A stretch of 64,000 nucleotides of DNA from assembly GCA_019925095.2 (NCBI GenBank), contig CM034392.1, positions 17,774,387-17,838,386 of the forward strand, in the 5' to 3' direction. The notes under the pieces were generated by a model, which made no database searches, was not told the origin of the DNA, and saw only the letters and a list, made by a program, of their open reading frames with translations. Origin of the DNA: Dendrolimus kikuchii. Lineage: Eukaryota; Arthropoda; Insecta; Lepidoptera; Lasiocampidae. Every line of letters begins with the position of its first letter. Within the stretch, counting starts at the first letter, position 1. Below, piece by piece: positions 56,972 through 64,000 of the stretch. The translations under genes and the position numbers were made by a program.

Positions 56972-58402
56972 GATAGATAGATAACACTTTATTGCTCACC
57001 AAATATACAATTTTAAAAATACACAATTACAATATTGTCATGGTAGAAACAATAGGCGGCCTTATCGCTTAAAGCAATCTCTTCCAGGCAACCAAACTTA
57101 AGGAATAGTTTAACCTAATCTGGCGATGGAGGTGGTGCAGATTATTAGGTATATCATAAATAAACATACTTAAATTACTTTATAAATGAAATACATACAA
57201 ATATATATACATATATATTAAATAGTCTATAGTATAAGGATCAGGCATAATTATTTAACGAAAAGTAGTGTTTTCTGAGTGGGTTCTTAAATGTAGGCAA
57301 TGTTTTGGCCTCTCTGACAGTAAGAGGCAGCGCATTCCAAAGTTTGACAGCCTGCACTGTAAAAGAGTTATCATAAAAGGATGAAGTGTGTGCAGGTGTA
57401 ATGAGTTTACGATACGTATGAGTGCCCAAATTGTGGGAAGTATAAAGGCGAAGGCATTCAAAACGTTCCTTAAGGTAAGGAGGACTACTAGGAATAAATA
57501 ATATGTTGTAAAATAGTGTGAGAATGTGAGTATTCTGGCGAAAGCGAATAGGGAGCCACTTGAGTTTTTCACGAAAATCAGATACATGGTCATATTTTCG
57601 CAAGCCAAATATGAACCTAATGCAAAAATTCTGTAGTCGCTCAAGTTTATTTAGCTGTTCTACGGTTAAGTCAAGATTGCAGGCGTCAGCGTAATGTAAA
57701 ATAGGTAGCAATAGAGACTGTGCAGGCATAATTTTGGTGGCAGTAGGCAGAAAATTTCTCAGCCTTCTCAGGGATCTAGAAGACAGAAAAACTCTCCGAC
57801 TTAATTCGGAGAGGTGCGACTTCCAAGACAGATCACTATCGATGACTACGCCCAAATTTTTGACAGTGTCACTCAATGGGATACAAGTGCCGTCAAAAAC
57901 AATGTTCGGTAAAGTTGCTAAATCTACTTTTGCACGTATTCTGGGGCTACCGATGACTATCACTTGAGTCTTACGAGGATTCACTGCAAGACCAAACATT
58001 GTACTCTAATGAAGTATGTGGTTTAAGTCTAAATTGATTTTTCTCACGGCACTACTTAAATCATCTGGAGCAGCTTGAGTGTATATCTGTAAATAGTCCG
58101 CATAGAGGTGATAGGATGAAGTTAATTTATCGGAGATTGAATGAATGAATATCGCAAATAAGAGAGGAGATAAAACGCCGCCCTGTGGAACACCAGCATT
58201 AAGGTCAGAGACCATGATGAGTAATTATCATCAATACGTATTCGCTGTCGGCGTCCATGCAGGTAACTGTGAAACCAACCAATTTCCGTTGGAGATATGT
58301 TAAGAGTGCGGAGAATGCCAAGTAATATGTCATGATCAACATTATTAAAAGCACTACTAAAGTCTAACAGTGATAGTATCGTCAGTGTACCACTTTCCAT
58401 CC
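56972..58402 (-). mobile_element. CR1/jockey-like LINE, 5'-truncated, with 3' UTR
   Basis: Coding region 58400-57241 followed by a 3' UTR to 56972 that ends in a (tatc)n microsatellite on the minus strand instead of poly(A), as CR1-type elements do. Tails of relatives occur at 9057, 33420 and 63625. The 5' end breaks off before the fingers domain of the reverse transcriptase is complete. Confidence 0.82.
57241..58400 (-). pseudogene. CR1/jockey-like reverse transcriptase, three visible lesions
   Basis: Motif A is LLDFSSAFNNVDHDILL, motif B GVPQGGVLSPLLFAIF, and motif C YADY where active enzymes have YADD, so one catalytic aspartate is replaced. The thumb and C-terminal part, from LAVNPRKTQVIVIGS through SDLSWKSHLSEL to AVKLWNALPLTV, is open for 252 codons. 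A frameshift near 58208 (looks like a doubled tc) separates motif A from B, and an in-frame TAG at 58006-58008 lies where the surrounding frame continues unbroken. The enzyme would have copied LINE RNA. With so few lesions the copy is fairly young. Confidence 0.82.
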
Positions 58403-58521
58403 TATATGTATGAATAGATGGCGCTAAGATCGCGTTTTATTTGCGCCACCATTGCAATTCACTAACAAATACATTGTCATACCATAATGACAATATAACT
58501 TTATTATATAGTTCTCATGGT

Positions 58522-58837
58522 GCGGCTTTATTTGGGATCAAGTTAAAGGTGTAGGCCGTTTCACGCAGATGTGGCAATGGGTGTAATGCGTAATTTGAGA
58601 GGTGACATTGTTAATGACGTTAAATATTGACAGATAACGTATGTATATACACTAATGTGGTTATGCTTTAACACTGCTATTATTTAACGCTTTAAATAAG
58701 ACGCATTCGGACACATCCTAACGGTCTTATTCATATTGAGTTAGAATAAGTTTGTAGGCTTCTTTAAAAGTGTTAAACAAGCCTACAAACTTACTCTGAA
58801 TAAGACCGTCAATCTTTAACACTAATGCTGACGAAGC
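58522..58837. mobile_element. MITE family M2, copy 3, with M1 MITE inside
   Basis: Left end gcggctttatttgggatcaa and, reversed from the right, ggcttcgtcagcattagtgt followed by taaagatt. The interior matches 33655-33845 (reverse complement). The segment 58724-58805 is the fold-back M1 element. Confidence 0.7.
58724..58805. mobile_element. Fold-back MITE family M1, copy 2
   Basis: Outer arms cggtcttattc and gaataagaccg, inner arms gtttgtaggctt and aagcctacaaac. Compare 16316-16418. Confidence 0.8.
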
Positions 58838-58920
58838 CATAGAACTATGGTAAGCTCTCATGGTTAGTTCCACCTTCACTAAATGGCGTTACGGGTATTC
58901 ATCAATGATGTCCCTGAGGA

Positions 58921-59096
58921 TGTACTAGCAGAAGGTGATTTTAGGAGCCTTAAGAACAGACGAGCGTGCATAACAAGAGTTATGAATGTCAAAGAAGCAA
59001 GTGAGGTGTGTAAGAATAAGCCTAAATGGCGCTCTGTTGTTCGTGCCTACCCCGCAAGGGAACTGGCGTGAAGTTATGTATGTATTTATGTATGTT
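58921..59096 (+). mobile_element. RTE-type LINE 3' end, copy 4, with target duplication
   Basis: It keeps the last 46 or so codons (VMNVKEASEVCKNKPKW to AYPARELA, stop) and a tatg tail. cctgagga is duplicated at 58913-58920 and 59097-59104. Confidence 0.82.
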
Positions 59097-59104
59097 CCTG
59101 AGGA

Positions 59105-59171
59105 ATAGAAAAAATTCGAATGAATTGACCTAATCCATATTAACGCAAGCAAAGCCGCGGGTAAAAGCTAG
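59105..59171 (+). mobile_element. Helitron 3' end remnant
   Basis: cgcaagcaaagccgcgggta then aaagctag is a Helitron-type end; the next base is C rather than T. The 5' part is not recognised, and RTE copy 4 sits directly to its left. Confidence 0.5.
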
Positions 59172-59176
59172 CAAGA

Positions 59177-62141
59177 TAATAAATCAAAATTACGACAAAA
59201 AACTAAGTTTTTTTATATTTTAAGCCGTAAGTGCTCTATGTCTCCAGCAGGTTTTCAATGATGCTGACCATCGATGAGTCATATTGTCGTGCTAATTATA
59301 ATAAGACGTTTTAGGAATGACGTCACCTTTGTATTTCCAGTTACTGGTGAAGATATTCTAATTGAACCGGAGTTGCTAAATTGCTTTTGAAGTGTTGCTA
59401 TGTTTTAGGTTCCATCAATGCTACAGCGTAAAAATGCTGATCTCAATACAAAAGATAATCGAATTGATTTTATTGAGAATACTATCATTATAACAAGTTT
59501 TAAAGTGAAATTTTAATCTATGGTTTTATTTTTTCTTAAAATGAAAAATATTTTTGTCAGATATAGGTAGATATTTTTGGGGCAATAATAATGCGTTTGT
59601 GAAGGAAATACCAACTCCGAACTCGTTTACACAAAATTTGAGAATCCATAGACTACAGCCACGAATTGCGCGAAACCGTATGTAGAAAAGGAGAACATCG
59701 TATTAAGGGACTATCTGCTTCTTGTGGATCATAAGAGATGGCGTTGTAATTAAGAAACTCTTCTTTAAGAAAGATGGCGTTAAATTCATGATTGATTTGG
59801 AATTAAATATAACCATTCAACTATAAAACAAATGTAATTTATAAAATCAATAGGATTAAATTTTGCAATTTTTTTTTAAATATTTGCTTGTATATTATGT
59901 AGTTATTGACTAAAGTGTCAATATATTATTTAAATAATAAAACGCAAAAGGCTGATACGAGAAAGACCTGTGGAGCCACCTAGTTATATAGGATTTAGTC
60001 TATAGTCGTTCCTACTTAGTATTATCTTCCCATTGTACTGTACAAGTCTTGAGATCATCATTTTATTATTATACCACGTGTACATAATACGAGTCGAGTG
60101 GATTGTGGTGTGCATTAATATGGCTGCTAATTATCTCCTATAGTCAATGGACGTACATATGTGTATTTAACAAATGTATCGTGAATGAGAATGAAGTCGA
60201 AAGTCTTTAAAAACACCCATTTTGCCTTAAAAAACAACCATTTTGTTGTTTGTATTAAAAAAAGAATAGTCAAGTGGGAATTATATTACGCACGTTGAAA
60301 GGTTCTTACTGATGTTACACAGATCGATCAAATGGAATCAAAGAGACAAAACTGAAACGACGCAATGGTATTTAATGACATTGAACGTTTCAAGTTTTAT
60401 ATTTATATGGATTATTTTTGTTAATTCATCCAAATTTAAAGACAAAAGTGAATCGTGTAATATAGATTTAAGAGCGAAGAATGTCTATTATTTTTTGAGT
60501 TTTTTCCTTCGATTAACCATAAAAAGTGTCCAAAAGAAAATATTCATCGACTAAACGACTTTACATATTATTTCGTTCGAAGCTATTTTTAAAGTATATT
60601 TTTCATAATTTTCCTCCTTATGAAAAGGCGCGGTTTTCGATGATTTTTACTCCTTTGGACATGCATATCCCACCAATTATAAACTTAGGTAAGAATTTAC
60701 GAACTAAAACGTTGTTTTAGACGTATCATTTTGTTGTTTTTAAAGGCATCATCGATTGCTGAAGACCGTGCGTATTGGTGATGGAGAAGTAGGAAACCCC
60801 GAACTTTAATCAAGATGCTCTGAATATAACTGGAATTTAATCCTAGGATGATAGCAATGAGTAATAATATTTTTCGGTCAAAATGGCTCTCATATTAGTT
60901 ACATACAAGCTTGAACGTGACGAAACTATAGGGGTTCCATTATTGCCATTTTACTACGAGTCCCCAAAAAGCAAAAATTAAGTATATCACCACCTAATAA
61001 CACCTTTAATTTTTAATTTTATCACTTAGTTCTAAAGTCATTTTTGGAAAAGCAAGTTCACAAAAGAACATTGTAGTAAGTTATTAGATCGTTGGGTCCA
61101 ACTCGGTCACAAAATCAAGGGCAAGAAACATTCGTAAAATAAAGAATAACACGTTTGTTACAATACCTTGAGATTTGAACAGACCTTTGTTTGTATCGTA
61201 TTTTTACATCAAAGGTATTTTTGAATAAAGTTTTCGCAGTGAAGACAGAAAGCAAAAATAGTTACCAAAAATGTATTTATTATTAATGTATGTACATATT
61301 AGGTTTCCAAAGTGAATTTAACTTTTATTTATTACTGCTTGAATGATGATGATGCTGATATTAACCGGTTCAACAAAATTGAATCAATTTGATTGAAAGA
61401 GGGAGAAATGAAAGGAAATGATAACAGCAAAGACACCGAATGATTCAAATTCATTTTCGTTGCTTCATCTAAATGAAAAACAGAAGAGAACTGTGTAATA
61501 TCAGTTTGATATTAAGTGTGGTGATAGTAAGATAACGTTGATTTTCTAATGTCTTAATTGGTTTAAAATTAATTTATCATAATTTAATATTTTATTTAAT
61601 TCTCATTACCTTTGATTTATTATATTGACTTCGTATTGAAATTTTATTAAACCATTATATGCAATTCCCTTAATAAAGTCCCTTTTCAATAGTCTCACTA
61701 ACTAAAGCAAGTTATGTACTTAGTTTTTAAATACACCTGAATAATGTGGAAGGTCATATTACTATGTATCTTATAAGTTATACTAATATTACTTATTAAC
61801 CGCGTCTTAATTTGTTTGTCAACAAACTTTGTCGTTTGACTAATTTTACTATACAAAACGTACGTTACTACGCCACCTACACACGCACCAAATGCAGAAA
61901 TTCACAGTTTCATTCTAAAATTAACTACACATGTGTAAACTATACTATAACGCCATGTTCAAACTTTATCCGTAAACCTGGATTTACAAAATTATACTTT
62001 AAATGGTTGATCTCAACAATACATCACACTCGTATGATGATAATAATGCCATCACTAATGTATTTCTTCCATGATTTGACCCGCCTTATTAGAATGTGAA
62101 ACAGCATCAATGTTACGTAACGTCATCAACCTGTGTTTTTA
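59177..62141. other. Long AT-rich stretch, nothing recognised
   Basis: About 3 kb with no matched repeat. Open frames at 60312-60554, 60526-60720 and 61812-62099 show no domain or codon pattern that would support a gene. Confidence 0.5.
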
Positions 62142-62380
62142 TTTCTTTTTTATTGCTGAAGCACAGTAGACAGACTGACGGCTTAACTGTGAAGAAAATG
62201 GTTACCGGTATGGTATATGAACATTAGCAATACTAGAGGTCCTGTCAATGTGCTGCCGGCCTTGAAGGAGAAGCTGTAACCTGGCCATTGATACCGGAAC
62301 GTAACTCAAGGTTGTAATGGCTGCTTACTTTAGATCAAGGGTGATAGTCATCTAGACGGGCAAATGCCTTGCTACCCGAT
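62142..62380 (-). repeat. S1 retroposon, diverged copy
   Basis: Recognisable by ttattgctgaagcacagtag, gtaactcaaggttgtaatgg and gacgggcaaatgcc; many changes mark it as old. Confidence 0.7.
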
Positions 62381-62624
62381 AACCATTCTTAACCGTTCTT
62401 TTTTAATGAAAATAACTGACACCGCAACAGAAATGTTTTCATATCCATTTACACAGTATGGGGGTGATAGAAATATGCCGACATCATTGTTTTGATTATT
62501 GATTACAGCTCTTAGGGCCGGCTCAATCCGTGTGATAACGCGTTATCACAGAATGTCTGCGTCAAATGGTTAACCTGGAGATAATCATTTTTCTAACGGT
62601 GAGTGAGTTCGGGTAGTGTATTTT

Positions 62625-62785
62625 ACCTCTCCTCCCTTCTCCTGTATTATCTTATCCTTTCCAACCTATGCCTCCTATCTCATCCCCCTTACTCACTTTA
62701 AAGGCTAGCAATGCGTTGACATCGCCCCTGGTGTTGCAAAGGTCCATAAGTGATGGGAACCACTTTTCATCTAGAGCCATCTACT
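62625..62785 (+). repeat. Retroposon tail S2, plus-strand copy
   Basis: aaggctagcaatgcgttgac, cccctggtgttgcaaaggtc and cataagtgatgggaaccact, the opposite orientation to 28810-28925. Confidence 0.55.
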
Positions 62786-63624
62786 TGTACTTCCGGAAAT
62801 TACAAAATCAAGTACAGCGCAGTTTTTTACTAGTGGATAGCTGAAGACTATAACTGAAGAAATAAGAATCGGTTACAACATTGCTAAAACGTGAGAAACT
62901 CTGCAGTTGCAGGAATTAAAATTGTTAATGAAAATTTGTATTGATGTCTCGAATGCTAGATTACTATGTCACGTGTGGAAATATTATCAAAAATTACTTC
63001 AGTACTTATTTTATTGAGTGGTAGGTTGTTAAAAAAATGTTGAGTTATTTATTGAGAACGAGGTAAGCGTCTATTTTTAAAAACATCGGCTCAGCACGTC
63101 GTCAGAAATAAAATCGGAACGATCTAATCTGTAAACAAAAGTGAAAGCTTAGATTGGTTCATCGCAAATTTTTCCAACTCTATTGGATTGCAAAAAATCT
63201 GTTTATAAAAACAAACCGAGGCGGTTTTTTGAACGGCAGTACACTTGATAACTACCTTCTAACCGGTATATGCAAATCTTCGCAACAAATTTACCTATGA
63301 AAATGTCGCTACTAAGGGCCGACTTTTCAATGAATAAAAGTTATTCATCGAATAAAATACAACATAAATAAATTACGCGAATGAAACAGTCGAGAGTCGA
63401 GATGTTTAACTTTTACATTCAGTCAGGTTCTAATTTATTCAATGGATTATTTTTTTCTGATGATTGAAAAATCGCCCCTAAAATAATATCCAATATTATT
63501 TAAAAAACTCGAATTATCATAATTCTAATTTTACAGATTCCTTTATACGAACTAGGTTATTATTATATTTTTAATGTCTTGATTTTTATTTCTTTTTACA
63601 ATTTACTTTTTACTCTGATTTTCG
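62786..63624. other. AT-rich sequence, nothing recognised
   Basis: No supported feature. Confidence 0.5.
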
Positions 63625-63690
63625 AAGGGTTGCCTGGAAGAGATAAAGCGACTCAGCGATACAGTCGTTTTTTGGTTAAGCCGTATTGTA
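63625..63690 (+). mobile_element. CR1-like LINE 3' UTR scrap
   Basis: ggttgcctggaagagat is the reverse complement of the conserved part of the 3' UTR seen at 57075-57095; little else is kept. Confidence 0.45.
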
Positions 63691-63887
63691 TATATATAAT
63701 TTTTTAGAATCTACTTTTTATCTAAAGTGAAAACAATGCGGTGTTCTCATTCATTTTTCCCACAGTTGTAATGAATAAGTACTTTCCAGCTTAGTCAAAT
63801 CTACAATCACGATCTTTCATAGTCCCAATTAATCTTCTGGTCGTTGCTGCGTCCATATTGCATTTCATGGGTCTCGACGTTCTATCT

Positions 63888-64000
63888 GTGCAGGAATGGA
63901 GAAAGTATAATAATTCCTGCGGCCAGGCGACCTCTCGTAAGAGGCGACAAAACCACCCATAGCCAGGTGGAAGGGCATGCCGCCATAACAACCTTGAGTT
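63888..64000 (+). repeat. S1 retroposon, plus-strand copy, cut by window edge
   Basis: gtgcaggaatggagaaagta, cctcttacga-complement gtaagaggcgac, tagccaggtgg and aacaaccttgagtt follow in the reverse order of the other copies. It is the only S1 in this orientation. The minus frame 63791-63991 is its shadow. Confidence 0.85.

Noticed and set aside
61812..62099. 95-codon frame
   Set aside because: AT-driven codon content, no domain, no supporting signals.

Overview
The window looks like a piece of a moth or butterfly (Lepidoptera) chromosome. It is AT-rich, has no bacterial-style gene packing, and is built almost entirely from interspersed repeats typical of lepidopteran genomes: short Helitrons that start with TC and end in CTAG, RTE-, CR1- and R1-type LINEs, mariner and hAT transposons, a tRNA-derived SINE, an abundant poly(A)-tailed retroposon (called S1 here) and several MITE families. 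The clade of insect is inferred from these families; no species is claimed.

Layout. Positions 1-3864 hold the only intact long reading frames: the 5' part of an R1-clade non-LTR retrotransposon on the minus strand, with a GC-rich 5' UTR, a 760-residue ORF1 with three zinc knuckles, and the first 203 codons of ORF2 (APE-type endonuclease) running off the left edge. Positions 5-13 kb carry Helitrons, an RTE fragment and MITEs. They also carry the best candidate for a host gene: a small minus-strand first exon (10563-10682) encoding a signal peptide and ending at a splice donor. A dead full-length mariner (13094-14699) contains a LINE fragment. From 15 to 45 kb, long stretches of unremarkable AT-rich sequence alternate with decayed LINE ends, S1 copies, SINEs, MITEs and two tandem arrays. 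A second dead mariner sits at 45857-47098, a deleted hAT element with a Helitron inside it at 54692-56112, and a 5'-truncated CR1-like LINE at 56972-58400. The right edge ends inside another S1 copy.

No genes here form a pathway. The biology is a layered record of transposition: LINE in mariner, Helitron in hAT, MITE in RTE, MITE in MITE, and RTE ends with target-site duplications next to older repeats. Only the R1-like element could still be active as far as it is visible. Long gaps between repeats are probably intronic or intergenic DNA.

I did not find a clear new biological system. The most worthwhile leads are the secreted-peptide exon at 10.6 kb, the overlapping ORF1/ORF2 arrangement of the R1-like element, and the perfect short fold-backs at 16.2, 41.3 and 55.9 kb.
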